Assembly: GCF_014836755.1 (NCBI RefSeq)
Contig: NZ_JACSQF010000001.1
Coordinates: 118,181-182,180, forward strand
From: Oerskovia merdavium
GTDB taxonomy: Bacteria > Actinomycetota > Actinomycetes > Actinomycetales > Cellulomonadaceae
Length of the DNA stretch: 64,000 bases
Direction: 5' to 3'
In this document: one piece after another, positions 1 to 12,397 of the stretch
Layout: every line of letters starts with the position of its first letter
How positions within the stretch are numbered: the stretch's first letter is position 1
Notes under the pieces: generated by a model
The model's input: only the letters and a program-made list of their open reading frames with translations
Told to the model about the DNA's origin: nothing
Databases searched by the model: none
Position numbers and translations under genes: made by a program

Positions 1-63
1 CACCCGCCGTCACCGAGACGGCGGGGACGGGGGGCCCCCCCCCCGCGGCGCGCTCACGTCGAA
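1..63. other. Spacer downstream of atpD with a G6C10 run
   Basis: This is non-coding sequence after the atpD stop. It holds an 8-bp inverted repeat (CCGCCGTC/GACGGCGG) and a run of six G followed by ten C at 29-44. AtpC should follow on the minus strand, but no recognisable AtpC N-terminus is visible. A GTG at 13..11 could start it, but too little sequence remains to tell. Confidence 0.5.
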
Positions 64-2527
<2,464 letters not shown>

Positions 2528-2528
2528 G

Positions 2529-4160
2529 TCAGGACTTCTTCTGCCGGACGATCTGCTCCTGCTCGACGACGACGCCCTCTTCCTCGTCAGCCTCTCCGCC
2601 GACGAGCGGGGAACCGTCGCCCTTGAGGAAGCCGTTGCGGAAGTCGTCGACGCCCTGAGCGAGCGCGGACTCGACCTCGTCCGAGAGCTTGCCGGTCGAG
2701 GCGATCGTGCCGAGCACGTCCGTGTTGCGGCGCAGGTGGTCGAGCAGCTCGCTCTCGAAGCGGCGAACGTCCTCGAGCGGCACGTCGTCGAGCTTGCCCT
2801 TGGTGCCGGCCCAGATCGAGGCGACCTGGTCCTCGACCGGGTACGGCGAGTACTGACCCTGCTTGAGGAGCTCCATGAGGCGAGCACCACGGGTCAGCTG
2901 GCCGCGCGAGGCAGCGTCGAGGTCCGAGGCGAACATCGCGAAGGCCTCGAGCGAGCGGTACTGGGCGAGCTCGAGCTTGAGCGTGCCGGAGACCTGCTTC
3001 ATGGCCTTGACCTGTGCGGCACCGCCGACTCGGGAGACCGAGATACCGACGTCGACCGCAGGGCGCTGGTCCGCGTTGAAGAGGTCCGACTGGAGGAAGA
3101 TCTGGCCGTCGGTGATCGAGATGACGTTGGTCGGGATGTACGCCGACACGTCGTTCGCCTTGGTCTCGATGACGGGCAGGCCCGTCATGGAGCCCGCACC
3201 GAGCTCGTCCGAGAGCTTCGCACAACGCTCGAGCAGACGGGAGTGCAGGTAGAAGACGTCACCGGGGTACGCCTCGCGGCCCGGCGGGCGACGGAGGAGC
3301 AGCGACACGGCACGGTAGGCCTCGGCCTGCTTCGACAGGTCGTCGAACACGATGAGGACGTGCTTGCCGCCGTACATCCAGTGCTGGCCGATGGCCGAGC
3401 CGGTGTAGGGAGCGAGGTACTTGAAGCCCGCCGGGTCGGACGCCGGAGCCGCGACGATCGTCGTGTACTCGAGCGCTCCGGCCTCTTCCAGCGCGCCGCG
3501 GACGGCGGCGATGGTCGAGCCCTTCTGGCCGATCGCGACGTAGATGCAGCGGACCTGCTTGGTCGGGTCGCCGGTCTCCCAGTTCGCCTTCTGGTTGATG
3601 ATCGTGTCGATCGCGATCGCGGTCTTGCCGGTCTGGCGGTCACCGATGATCAGCTGGCGCTGGCCACGGCCCACCGGGATCATCGAGTCGATCGCCTTGA
3701 GGCCGGTCTGCAGCGGCTCGTGGACCGACTTGCGGTCCATGACGCCGGGGGCCTGCAGCTCGAGGGCGCGGCGGCCCTCGGTCGCGATCTCACCGAGACC
3801 GTCGATCGGCTGGCCCAAAGGGTCGACGACGCGACCCAGGTAGCCGTCGCCGACGGCGACCGAGAGGACCTCGCCGGTCCGGCGGACCTCCTGGCCCTCC
3901 TCGATCCCGGTGAACTCACCCAGGACGACGACACCGATCTGGCGAACGTCCAAGTTCAGGGCAAGGCCGAGGGTGCCGTCCTCGAAGCGCAGCAGCTCGT
4001 TGGCCATTGCGCCCGGAAGGCCTTCCACCTGGGCGATGCCGTCAGCGGCAAGGGTGACGCGACCGACTTCCTCGGTCACCGCACCCTGGGGCTCGTAGGA
4101 CTTCACGAAGCTGTCCAGCGCGGCCCTGATCTCGTCGGGCCGGATCGTCAGCTCAGCCAT
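2529..4160 (-). CDS. atpA: F1 ATP synthase subunit alpha
   Basis: This 543-residue non-catalytic nucleotide-binding subunit forms the F1 hexamer with beta. It starts with [18 protein letters not shown], has the P-loop [13 protein letters not shown] near residue 173, and contains the conserved [20 protein letters not shown] segment in mid-protein (quoted in part). The C-terminal tail is rich in Glu and Val ([16 protein letters not shown]), a variable region that makes it longer than E. coli AtpA (513 residues). It starts with ATG 134 nt after atpH, and its stop is 1 nt before atpG. Confidence 0.98.
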   Translation of the reverse strand: MAELTIRPDEIRAALDSFVKSYEPQGAVTEEVGRVTLAADGIAQVEGLPGAMANELLRFEDGTLGLALNLDVRQIGVVVLGEFTGIEEGQEVRRTGEVLSVAVGDGYLGRVVDPLGQPIDGLGEIATEGRRALELQAPGVMDRKSVHEPLQTGLKAIDSMIPVGRGQRQLIIGDRQTGKTAIAIDTIINQKANWETGDPTKQVRCIYVAIGQKGSTIAAVRGALEEAGALEYTTIVAAPASDPAGFKYLAPYTGSAIGQHWMYGGKHVLIVFDDLSKQAEAYRAVSLLLRRPPGREAYPGDVFYLHSRLLERCAKLSDELGAGSMTGLPVIETKANDVSAYIPTNVISITDGQIFLQSDLFNADQRPAVDVGISVSRVGGAAQVKAMKQVSGTLKLELAQYRSLEAFAMFASDLDAASRGQLTRGARLMELLKQGQYSPYPVEDQVASIWAGTKGKLDDVPLEDVRRFESELLDHLRRNTDVLGTIASTGKLSDEVESALAQGVDDFRNGFLKGDGSPLVGGEADEEEGVVVEQEQIVRQKKS

Positions 4161-4294
4161 TGCTCTTCTCCTGTCGTGGCCGCCCCGCGAGGTGCGGGAA
4201 CGGTCGAACGTTCTTGTCAGTTCGCCGGCTCGGGAGCCGGCAGGGTGTCGACGACACCGGGGGCCGCGAGGACCTCAGTGTTCGGGCGAACAGG

Positions 4295-5109
4295 TCAGCT
4301 GACCAGTCGTCTGCGTGCATCGGCCAGGCGGGAGAGCACCGTCGAGTCGACGACGTCTGCTCCGACCTGGACGCGCAGGCCGCCGAGGACCTCGGGGTCC
4401 ACGGTGACGTTCAGCTGGACTGCCCGGCCGTACGCGCGCTCGAGGAGCGCGGACAGACGGTCCTGCTGTGCCTGGCTGAGCACCGCACCGGTCGTCACCG
4501 AGGCGACGAGACGACGACGACGCTGTGCGGCGACCTCCCCGAGCCACACGAGGGTGGCCACGAAGCGACGCCCACGGGGTGCGATGGTCGCCCGCTCCGC
4601 GAGGAACTGGGTGACCGGGTCGACCTTGCCCGCGAGCAGCGCGTCGACGAACGCCTTGCGACGAGCGGGGTCCGTGGAGGTCTCGGTGAGGACTCGACGT
4701 GCCTCTCGCTCGCCGACGAGCGACCGCGTGATGCGGAACAGCTCGTCCTCGACGCGCTCGAGCGCTCCGCGGGCCTCGGCCGAGGCCAGGACCGCGTCGA
4801 CGCCGAGGTGCTCGACGGCGTCCGCGATGTCCGCGTCGCGTGCCCAGCGTCCACGGGCGACGCCTGAGACGAGGTCGATCACACGGCCGTCGAAGCCCTC
4901 CCGGAGGAGGTCGGCGGCCAGGGCCGCCTTGTCCTCGCCCGACCGTGACGGGTCGGCGAGGGCGCGACGCAGGGGCACCGAGGCGTCCAGCGCCGCAGCG
5001 ACGGTGAGGAGCTGCTCGCCCAGGGCGAAGGCTCCTTCGCCCGCCGCGCGCAGCACCGGCTCGAAACGCTCCTGAGCCTGCGCGAGGGAGACTCCGCTCG
5101 TCCCGCGCA

Positions 5110-5110
<1 letters not shown>
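4295..5110 (-). CDS. atpH: ATP synthase subunit delta
   Basis: The 271-residue delta (OSCP-like) subunit attaches the peripheral stalk to the top of F1. The helical N-terminal domain begins MRGTSGVSLAQAQERFEPVL, and the C-terminal beta-rich domain ends with VDPEVLGGLRVQVGADVVDS and STVLSRLADARRRL, the usual OSCP signature. It is longer than the roughly 180-residue proteobacterial form, as is common in actinobacteria. The ATG overlaps the atpF stop by one base (TGATG), implying coupled translation and matched stalk stoichiometry. Confidence 0.95.
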
Positions 5111-5996
<886 letters not shown>

Positions 5997-6047
5997 TCAG
6001 GGACGGCGCCGACGCCGAGGCGGCGGAACCAGGGTCTGCGGTGCGGG

Positions 6048-6866
6048 TCAGTGCTCTTCTTCGATCGACATGTTGATGTAGACCGTGGCGAGGAGCGCGA
6101 AGATGTACGCCTGCAGGCCCGCGACGAAGACCTCGAAGAGGGTGATCGCGATGCCGCCGGCGAGCGTCAGCGCGCTGATCGCCTTGAGGGCCGGTGCGGC
6201 CTCGAGCAGCAGGAAGTTCGTGGCTGCGAAGCACAGGACCAGCATGATGTGGCCGGCGACCATGTTCGCGGTCAGTCGGATGACCAGCGAGGCCGGGCGG
6301 ATGATCAGGAGCTGGAGCAGCTCGATCGGCGCCAGGATGAAGTAGATGGGGAACGGCACGCCCGGGGGGAACAGGTTCGCCCGGATGTAGCCCCACAGAC
6401 CGTGCTGGCGGATGCCTGCGGCCCAGTAGGCCACGAAGACCCACAGGGCCAGGAGGATCGCCACGCCGGCGACCGAGGTGCCAGAGAGGTTCAGCCCGGG
6501 CACGACACCCGTCAGGTTGAACGCGAGGATCGTCACGAAGATCGTCGTGATCATCGGGACGTAGCGTCGAGCGCGCTCGGTCCCCATGATCTCCTCGACG
6601 ATGTTCACGCGAGCGAAGTCGAGGACCATCTCGACGCCGTTCTGGAACCTGCCGGGCACGAGCTTGGCGCGCCGGGCCGCGATGAGGAAGATCGCCAGCA
6701 GGACGATCGTCGCGATCACCCGGATGAGCTGCAACCGGTTGAACTCGAACGGGGTGCCGGCGAAGAGGATGGCGTCGGGGAAGAACTCACCGATCGTCGG
6801 CGCGTGGAAGCCGCCTTCGCCTTCTGCTGCGGCAACGAAGGGAGAGGGGGTCGCGAGCGTGAACAG
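6048..6866 (-). CDS. atpB: ATP synthase subunit a, probable CTG start
   Basis: Subunit a forms the proton half-channels against the c-ring. The stator arginine region (NMVAGHIMLVL preceded by RPASLVIRLTA) and the C-terminal membrane helices are present. The first standard start in frame is a TTG at 6734, which would cut away the conserved segment IGEFFPDAILFAGTPFEFNR just upstream. The same frame stays open to a TGA at 6930 and holds no ATG, GTG or TTG upstream of 6734. A CTG at 6866..6864 sits 6 nt after GGGAG and would give 272 residues, the usual family length. I therefore call a CTG start; the alternative is a sequence error. About 120 nt separate it from atpE. Confidence 0.85.
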   Translation of the reverse strand: MFTLATPSPFVAAAEGEGGFHAPTIGEFFPDAILFAGTPFEFNRLQLIRVIATIVLLAIFLIAARRAKLVPGRFQNGVEMVLDFARVNIVEEIMGTERARRYVPMITTIFVTILAFNLTGVVPGLNLSGTSVAGVAILLALWVFVAYWAAGIRQHGLWGYIRANLFPPGVPFPIYFILAPIELLQLLIIRPASLVIRLTANMVAGHIMLVLCFAATNFLLLEAAPALKAISALTLAGGIAITLFEVFVAGLQAYIFALLATVYINMSIEEEH

Positions 6867-6945
6867 GGTGGACTCCCAGTGGTCGTCGGTTTCCGGGGCC
6901 GTGCGCGGGCACGCCGTCGGACCAGGCCTTCATGGATTCGCCGAT

Positions 6946-6951
6946 AGCCTA
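6946..6951 (-). promoter_or_regulatory. Candidate -10 for the atpB operon
   Basis: TAGGCT reads on the minus strand about 80 nt upstream of the proposed atpB start. It fits the actinobacterial TANNNT -10 pattern, but no good -35 box lies 16-18 bp upstream. The same hexamer occurs before the sigR ATG and before kgd. This is inference only. Confidence 0.3.
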
Positions 6952-7091
6952 ACGCATGTTCGGACCTTCACAGGTCACTCACGTCCCGCAGACCTGCGTG
7001 ACGTGGGTCTAGGATGCCCCGGCGACGTCGGTGGTACGCCGGGGCGGCGAGCACCCTGCGCCGTCGGCGGCGGCCCGACGGGCTCGTGACG

Positions 7092-7598
7092 TCAGGACTT
7101 GGGCGTCACGTACGGGATGCGCCCACGGTCGACCGCGCGGTAGTCGAGCAGCGCCGAGCCGATCACGCCCACGAGGAGGACGACGGCGAACACGACCCGG
7201 TCGTAGAACTCGTAGTTCCGCAGGACCGCGAGGACGATCCCGAGCAGCACGATCTTGACGAGCCAGCTGCCCAGCACCACGGCAGCCGTGGTCGTCGGGG
7301 TCGAGCGAGCCGTGCGCGCCATGGCGACGATCGTCGTGCCGGAGAACACGAGCGCGATCCCGACGCCCATGAGCGCCCCCCACACGCCCGCGGTCCCGGC
7401 CAGGAGCGCGCCGAGCGCGACCCCGAGGACGAGCAGCCCGACGAGCAGGATCAGGGTGTCGCGCAGAGCGGTGCGGAACACGGCGCTGACGGCGTCACCG
7501 ACCGCGTCGGCCGTGACCTCGCCGGGCCGTGCCTCCGAGGCCGGCTGCTCCTGCGGGGTCGTCGGGTCGTCGGCGCCGGGGGGCGTGGGAGTCGTCAT
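7092..7598 (-). CDS. atpI: AtpI-like membrane protein
   Basis: This 168-residue protein has a polar Pro/Glu-rich N-terminus (about 1-42) and four hydrophobic segments: DTLILLVGLLVLGVALGALL, WGALMGVGIALVFSGTTIV, the LGSWLVKIVLLGIVLAVL stretch and VVFAVVLLVGVIGSALL. Its place immediately upstream of atpB is that of atpI (ATP synthase protein I), which in other bacteria helps assemble the c-ring; sequence similarity in this family is weak, so the name rests mostly on position and topology. The ATG overlaps the upstream transferase stop by four bases (ATGA). Confidence 0.75.
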   Translation of the reverse strand: MTTPTPPGADDPTTPQEQPASEARPGEVTADAVGDAVSAVFRTALRDTLILLVGLLVLGVALGALLAGTAGVWGALMGVGIALVFSGTTIVAMARTARSTPTTTAAVVLGSWLVKIVLLGIVLAVLRNYEFYDRVVFAVVLLVGVIGSALLDYRAVDRGRIPYVTPKS

Positions 7599-8884
7599 CG
7601 GGAGGTTCCTTCAGGGTGGGCCGGGCCGGGATGGGCCGGTCGGTGATCGGGATCTGGTGCGGGCGGGGCGGTGCTCGGCTCCGAGCCCGTGGCGGGGCCG
7701 CGGACGACGGGCGACGCACCGCTCGGCACCGCCGTGCGGCGCGGGACCGTCGTCGGGATGCCCTCGGGAGCGGTCACCGCGTCGTCGTCGAGGAACCGGC
7801 CACGGGTCCGCAGGGGTCCGAGCGTGAGCAGCAGCGCGATGACGATCGCCACGATCAGCCCGATCGCCACGGTCTCCGCGGGCCACCACACGAGCGTCAC
7901 GGCACCGAACGCGAAGACCGCGGTCCACAGGTACATGATGATGACTGCGCGGCGGTGGGAGTGCCCCAGCGCGAGGAGCCGGTGGTGCAGGTGGAGCCGG
8001 TCCGGGTGGAAGGGCGACTTCCCCGTCCCCACCCGGCGGAGCACCGCGAGGACCATGTCGAGCAGCGGGAGCAGGATCACGGCCAGGGGCAGCAGGATGG
8101 GGATGAGCGTGCGCTGCTTGCTCGGGTCGACCGCGACACCCGGGTCGATGTTGCCCGTGACGACGATGACCGCCGCGCCGAGCACGAGCCCCAGCACCAT
8201 GGAGCCAGAGTCCCCCATGAAGATCCGGGCCGGGTAGAAGTTGTGGGGCAGGAACCCGAGGCAGATGCCGACGAGTCCGGCCATGACGAGCGTCGCGAGG
8301 TTCGAGTAGTCGGTGGGGCTCGCCGCGACGGTCAGGCTGTACGTGTAGACGAAGTAGGCCGTGCCGCCGATCGCGATGAGCCCCGCGGCCAGCCCGTCGA
8401 GCCCGTCGACGAAGTTGACGGCGTTCATGACCACGACGACCACGAGCACCGTGACGATGAGCGAGAGCCGGGGAGAGCCGATCGTGAGCCCGCCGATGGG
8501 GAACGTCACGAGCTGCACGCCCTGCCAGGCGATGAAGAGCGCCGCGAGCACCTGGCCCGCGAGCTTGGTCATCCAGTCGAGGTCCCAGATGTCGTCGGCG
8601 ACACCGAGCAGGCACACGATGACCGCCCCGCCGACGATGGCCCACGCCTGCTGGTCGGTCGCGAAGACCCCGCTGAGGAAGGGCATCTGGGACGCGAACG
8701 TCACGGCGACCACGAGTCCCGCGGTCATCGCGAGCCCTCCCAGGCGGGCCGTCGGGACGGTGTGCACGTCGCGGTCGCGCACCGCCGTGATGGCGCCCGT
8801 CCTCGCAGCGACCCAGTAGGCGAGGGGCGTCAGCAGGTACGTGACCGCGGCCGCGATCAGGAGGACGAGCAGATAGACCCTCAC
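7595..8884 (-). CDS. WecA/MraY-type undecaprenyl-phosphate sugar-1-phosphate transferase
   Basis: The product (429 residues) is a multipass membrane enzyme of the polyprenyl-phosphate N-acetylhexosamine-1-phosphate transferase family, which starts wall polymer or glycan synthesis on the lipid carrier. Family motifs are visible: VPTARLGGLAM near the N-terminus, LLGVADDIWDLD (Asp-rich loop), NAVNFVDGLDGLAAG, FMGDSGSMVLG and the cytoplasmic HPDRLHLHHRLLALGHSHRR His-rich loop near 310-330. About ten membrane helices are apparent. It starts with GTG overlapping the tsaC stop (GTGA). In actinobacteria this position is usually annotated wecA/rfe; the nucleotide-sugar donor (probably UDP-GlcNAc) is inferred. 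Confidence 0.9.
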   Translation of the reverse strand: MRVYLLVLLIAAAVTYLLTPLAYWVAARTGAITAVRDRDVHTVPTARLGGLAMTAGLVVAVTFASQMPFLSGVFATDQQAWAIVGGAVIVCLLGVADDIWDLDWMTKLAGQVLAALFIAWQGVQLVTFPIGGLTIGSPRLSLIVTVLVVVVVMNAVNFVDGLDGLAAGLIAIGGTAYFVYTYSLTVAASPTDYSNLATLVMAGLVGICLGFLPHNFYPARIFMGDSGSMVLGLVLGAAVIVVTGNIDPGVAVDPSKQRTLIPILLPLAVILLPLLDMVLAVLRRVGTGKSPFHPDRLHLHHRLLALGHSHRRAVIIMYLWTAVFAFGAVTLVWWPAETVAIGLIVAIVIALLLTLGPLRTRGRFLDDDAVTAPEGIPTTVPRRTAVPSGASPVVRGPATGSEPSTAPPAPDPDHRPAHPGPAHPEGTSR

Positions 8885-9678
8885 CCGTCGTTCGCCCCCG
8901 GGTCGCTCGTCGTGGCGGTGGGGACGGCGTCCGTGGACGGTTCGGTCACGTCGCCGCCGGCGGCCGCGCCGTCCGTCGTCTCGTCGTCGCCCGGCACCGG
9001 AGCCTGCGGCTCCTCGTCGGCCTCCTGCGGCTCCTCACCGAGCCCGAGCACGGGCGCGATCTCACGCATGCGCTCGAGCGAGACGGCGCCCTCGCGCACG
9101 ACGCGCAGGTGCGGCCCCGTCGCGTCGACGATGGTCGAGGCCACTCCCCCGGTCGCGTCTCCGCCGTCGAGGTAGACCGTGACCGAGTCCCCGAGCTGCT
9201 CCTGGGCCGTGGTCACGTCGAGCGCCGCGGGGCGACCCGTGGCGTTCGCGCTCGAGACCGCGAGGGGTCCCGTGCGGCGCAGGAGCGCGAGGGCCGCGGG
9301 GTGGTCCGGCATGCGCAGCGCGACCGTCCCGTGCGTCTCCCCCAGGTCCCAGGCGAGCGAGGGCTGGGCGGGCAGGATGATGGTGAAGCCGCCGGGCCAG
9401 AACGTCTCGACGAGCGCACGGGCGTCCGCGGACACGTCGGTCGCGAGGCCGTCGAGGGTCCGCGTGTCCGGGACCAGGACGGGCGGGGGCATCTGCCGTC
9501 CGCGTCCCTTCGCGGCGAGCAGGGCCGCGACGGCCTGGGCGTCGAACGCGTCGGCGCCGATCCCGTAGACGGTGTCGGTCGGCAGGACGATCAACCCGCC
9601 GCGCGAGACGGCGTTCACCGCCTCGTCGATCGACGGTCCCCAGGAGTTCGGGTCGGTGACGGGGTGCACAGAGCTCAC
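8881..9678 (-). CDS. tsaC: Threonylcarbamoyl-AMP synthase (Sua5/YwlC/YrdC family)
   Basis: This enzyme makes threonylcarbamoyl-AMP from threonine, bicarbonate and ATP, the first step of t6A37 modification on ANN-decoding tRNAs. The YrdC fold is clear: VLPTDTVYGIGADAFD near residue 35, ALRMPDHPAALALL and AVSSANATGRPA. After about residue 205 the protein ends in a roughly 55-residue acidic, low-complexity tail (EEPQEADEEPQAPV and similar), which is not part of the catalytic domain and lacks a true Sua5 C-terminal domain. It has a GTG start 5 nt after prmC in the usual prfA-prmC-tsaC order. Confidence 0.93.
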   Translation of the reverse strand: MSSVHPVTDPNSWGPSIDEAVNAVSRGGLIVLPTDTVYGIGADAFDAQAVAALLAAKGRGRQMPPPVLVPDTRTLDGLATDVSADARALVETFWPGGFTIILPAQPSLAWDLGETHGTVALRMPDHPAALALLRRTGPLAVSSANATGRPAALDVTTAQEQLGDSVTVYLDGGDATGGVASTIVDATGPHLRVVREGAVSLERMREIAPVLGLGEEPQEADEEPQAPVPGDDETTDGAAAGGDVTEPSTDAVPTATTSDPGANDG

Positions 9679-9683
9679 GGTTC

Positions 9684-10724
9684 TCAGTCTTCCATGTCCG
9701 AAGGGTCCGCTTGTGCGGCCGGTGCGTCGCTCGCCGCGCGCACGCGGCGCGCGACGACCATGCGGGGTCTGCCGGTCAGGTCGGCGACGGTCCTGATCTC
9801 GTCGAACCCGCCGACCTGGGCAACCATGTCACGGGCGGCCTCGGCCTGGACCTCGGCGTGCTCCATGACGTAGAGGCCGCCGTCGACCAGGAGCCGGGCC
9901 GCGGCGAGCGTCACGCCGCGCGGCACCTCGAGGCCGTCGTCGCCCAGCCCGTAGAGCGCGACCTGCGGGTCGTGCAGCGCGACCTCGGGGTCGCGCGGGA
10001 CGGCGCCCGGCGGGACGTATGGCGGGTTGGACACGACGACGTCGCACGTCCCGTCGAGGTCGGCGAACGCCGTGCGCGCGTCCCCTCGCACGAGGTGCAC
10101 GACGGCGCCGCTCGCCGCGCGCGTGCGCGTCACGTTGCGCTCGGCCCAGGCGTGGGCGTCGCGGTCGAGCTCGACCGCGTGCACCTGGGCGCCGGGGACC
10201 TCGGTCGCGACGGCCAGGGCGATCGCGCCCGAGCCCGTGCACAGGTCCGCGACGACGACCGGCGCACCGGGGCGCCGCGCGACGACCTCGCGGGCCGCGT
10301 CGATCGCGACCTGCGCGACCTGCTCGGTCTCGGGGCGGGGGACGAACACGCCGGGGCCCACGACGATCTCGAGGTGCCGGAACGGCGCCGAGCCCGTCAG
10401 GTGCTGGAGCGGGACGCGCTCGGCGCGGGCCACGAGGAGACGGGACAGCTCGTCGAGCACCTCCTGGGCCGTCCGGTCGGCACCCGGTGCGTCCCCGGCC
10501 GTCAGCAGCGACGCGACGGGCCGACCGAGCACGGCCGCGGAGACGACCCGTTCGCGCGGCACGCCCGCGACGTGCGCGAGCAGCAGCTCGGCGTCCACGC
10601 GCGGGGACTCGATGCCCACCCGCGCCAGACGGGCCGCAGCCTCCCGCAGGAGGCGCGAGACGTCGTCGGGCAGGGCTGGGGGCAGCGCGCGACCACCCGT
10701 GCCCGGGACCCCGACCGACGTCAC
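9684..10724 (-). CDS. prmC: Release factor glutamine methyltransferase
   Basis: PrmC N5-methylates the glutamine of the GGQ motif in release factors RF1 and RF2. At 346 residues it is longer than the usual 280. The helical N-terminal domain includes [19 protein letters not shown], and the SAM-binding fold carries [20 protein letters not shown] near residue 165 and the catalytic NPPYVPPG near 235. The frame extends upstream inside prfA, but the GTG at 10724 overlaps the prfA stop (GTGA) and matches the family start, so enzyme and substrate are translationally coupled. Confidence 0.94.
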   Translation of the reverse strand: MTSVGVPGTGGRALPPALPDDVSRLLREAAARLARVGIESPRVDAELLLAHVAGVPRERVVSAAVLGRPVASLLTAGDAPGADRTAQEVLDELSRLLVARAERVPLQHLTGSAPFRHLEIVVGPGVFVPRPETEQVAQVAIDAAREVVARRPGAPVVVADLCTGSGAIALAVATEVPGAQVHAVELDRDAHAWAERNVTRTRAASGAVVHLVRGDARTAFADLDGTCDVVVSNPPYVPPGAVPRDPEVALHDPQVALYGLGDDGLEVPRGVTLAAARLLVDGGLYVMEHAEVQAEAARDMVAQVGGFDEIRTVADLTGRPRMVVARRVRAASDAPAAQADPSDMED

Positions 10725-11809
10725 GACGCCGCTGCGGCGAGGCGCGCCGCCTCGTCGGCGTCGATGGCCGAACGGATGACGGGTTCCAGTTCGCCGTCGA
10801 GAACCTGGTCCAGGTTGTACGCCTTGTAGCCCGTGCGGTGGTCCGCGATCCGGTTCTCCGGGTAGTTGTAGGTCCGGATGCGCTCGGAACGGTCGACCGT
10901 GCGCACCTGGGAGCGGCGCAGGTCGTTCGCAGCAGCCGCTTCCTCCTCCTGTCGCGCGGCCAGGAGCCGCGCGCGCAGCACGCGCATGGCCTGCTCGCGG
11001 TTCTGGAGCTGGGACTTCTCGTTCTGCATCGAGACCGTGATCCCCGTGGGCAGGTGCGTGATGCGCACCGCGGAGTCCGTCGTGTTGACCGACTGGCCAC
11101 CGGGTCCCGAGGACCGGTACACGTCGATGCGGAGCTCGTTCTGGTCGATCTCGATCTCGCCCGCGTCCTCGACCTCGGGGAACACGAGCACGCCCGCGGC
11201 CGAGGTGTGGATGCGCCCCTGGGACTCGGTCACGGGCACGCGCTGGACGCGGTGGACGCCGCCCTCGTACTTGAGGTTGGCCCAGACGCCGTCGGCGGGA
11301 TCCGTGGCACCCGCTCGCGCCTTGACCGCGACCTGGACGTCCTTGTAGCCGCCGAGGTCCGAGTCCGTGGCCTCGATGATCTCGGTCTTCCAGCCCCGGC
11401 GCTCGGCGTAGCGCAGGTACATGCGCAGCAGGTCCCCCGCGAACAGCGCGGACTCCTCGCCGCCCTCGCCCGCCTTGATCTCGAGGATCACGTCGCGCCC
11501 GTCGTCGGGGTCGCGCGGCACGAGGACCCGGCGCAGCTTCTCGGTCGCGGCCGCGGCGGTCTCCTGGAGCGCGGGCAGCTCGGCGGCGAAGGAAGCATCC
11601 TCTGCAGCGAGCTCGGCCGCGGCCTCGACGTCGTCGGTCGCGTCGCGCCACGCGCGGTAGGCCGCGACGACCTGGCCCAGCTCGGCGTAGCGGCGCCCGA
11701 GCGTGCGGGCCCGACCGGCGTCCGCGTGGACCGCGGGGTCGGCGAGCAGCGACTCGATCTCGGCGTGCTCGGCGAGCAGGTGTTCGACGGCGGCGAAGGA
11801 CTCGGTCAC
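10721..11809 (-). CDS. prfA: Peptide chain release factor 1
   Basis: RF1 recognises UAA/UAG stop codons and triggers peptide release. The 362-residue protein has the tripeptide anticodon PVT in the segment [17 protein letters not shown] and the catalytic [19 protein letters not shown] loop whose Gln is modified by PrmC. The GTG at 11809 is chosen because family similarity ([20 protein letters not shown]) begins there and AGGA lies just upstream; the longer frame to 11959 reads through intergenic sequence. It follows rpmE beyond a terminator and heads the prmC-tsaC-wecA series. Confidence 0.97.
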   Translation of the reverse strand: MTESFAAVEHLLAEHAEIESLLADPAVHADAGRARTLGRRYAELGQVVAAYRAWRDATDDVEAAAELAAEDASFAAELPALQETAAAATEKLRRVLVPRDPDDGRDVILEIKAGEGGEESALFAGDLLRMYLRYAERRGWKTEIIEATDSDLGGYKDVQVAVKARAGATDPADGVWANLKYEGGVHRVQRVPVTESQGRIHTSAAGVLVFPEVEDAGEIEIDQNELRIDVYRSSGPGGQSVNTTDSAVRITHLPTGITVSMQNEKSQLQNREQAMRVLRARLLAARQEEEAAAANDLRRSQVRTVDRSERIRTYNYPENRIADHRTGYKAYNLDQVLDGELEPVIRSAIDADEAARLAAAAS

Positions 11810-11938
11810 GAGGGTGTCCTGACGAGAGGGATGGTTAGGGCTGTCTGGCTGCGTGCGGCCGGCATGGCTGGGTGCGGCTGCTCGGTGCGGGAGCCTCCGG
11901 CACCTTCGTGCCGGGCACCCGCGCACCGGAAAAGACGA

Positions 11939-12008
11939 CAGCGCCGGTGGAACGAGCACGCCGCCTGCCCCTGGAGAGGTTGGACGGGTGCTCGGACCAC
12001 CGGCGCTG
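11939..12008 (-). terminator. Two-part intrinsic terminator after rpmE
   Basis: CAGCGCCGGTGG pairs perfectly with CCACCGGCGCTG (outer arms at 11997-12008 and 11939-11950). Inside it CGAGCAC/GTGCTCG forms a second stem at 11953-11959 and 11988-11994. On the minus strand the hairpin is followed by CTTTTCC, 19 nt after rpmE stops. It separates rpmE from prfA. Confidence 0.7.
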
Positions 12009-12016
12009 GAGAGTCG

Positions 12017-12235
12017 CTACTTGTCGGCGGCCTTCTTGCCGTAACGAGCCTCGAAGCGAGCCACGCGGCCGCCGGTGTCGAGGATCTTCTGCTTGCCCGT
12101 GTAGAACGGGTGGCAGGCGGAGCAGACGTCGGACGAGATGCGCCCGGACGTCTCGGTGCTGCGCGTGACGAACGTGGAACCGCAGGTGCAGGTCACCTCG
12201 GTCACGACGTACGTGGGGTGGATATCAGCCTTCAC
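12017..12235 (-). CDS. rpmE: 50S ribosomal protein bL31, zinc-binding form
   Basis: The 72-residue protein of the large subunit central protuberance begins [20 protein letters not shown]. Four cysteines at 16, 18, 38 and 41 (CTCGS and CSACH) form the C+ zinc site, so a zinc-free paralogue elsewhere could replace it under zinc limitation. The frame is open to 12337, but the family start is the GTG at 12235, preceded by GGAGAG. It sits between rho and prfA, the standard actinobacterial arrangement. Confidence 0.95.
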   Translation of the reverse strand: MKADIHPTYVVTEVTCTCGSTFVTRSTETSGRISSDVCSACHPFYTGKQKILDTGGRVARFEARYGKKAADK

Positions 12236-12340
12236 AGGACTCTCCTCAGTGGGGTGCCCCCGGGTCGCCTGCCTGGACAGCAGCCGTGAACCGGGGACGG
12301 GAAACCAACAGGACATTGTGCCAGACGGGTCCGGCACACG

Positions 12341-12391
12341 AAAAATCTGCGGGTCGGCCGGCCGCCAGGACGGAGGCCGAACGACCCGCAG
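12341..12391 (-). terminator. Intrinsic terminator of rho
   Basis: CTGCGGGTC (12383-12391) pairs with GACCCGCAG (12347-12355), with further pairing of GGCC inside, followed by ATTTTT on the minus strand. The hairpin begins 7 nt after the rho stop codon. This is one of the few terminators in the window with a real U tract. Confidence 0.85.
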
Positions 12392-12397
12392 GACGGG

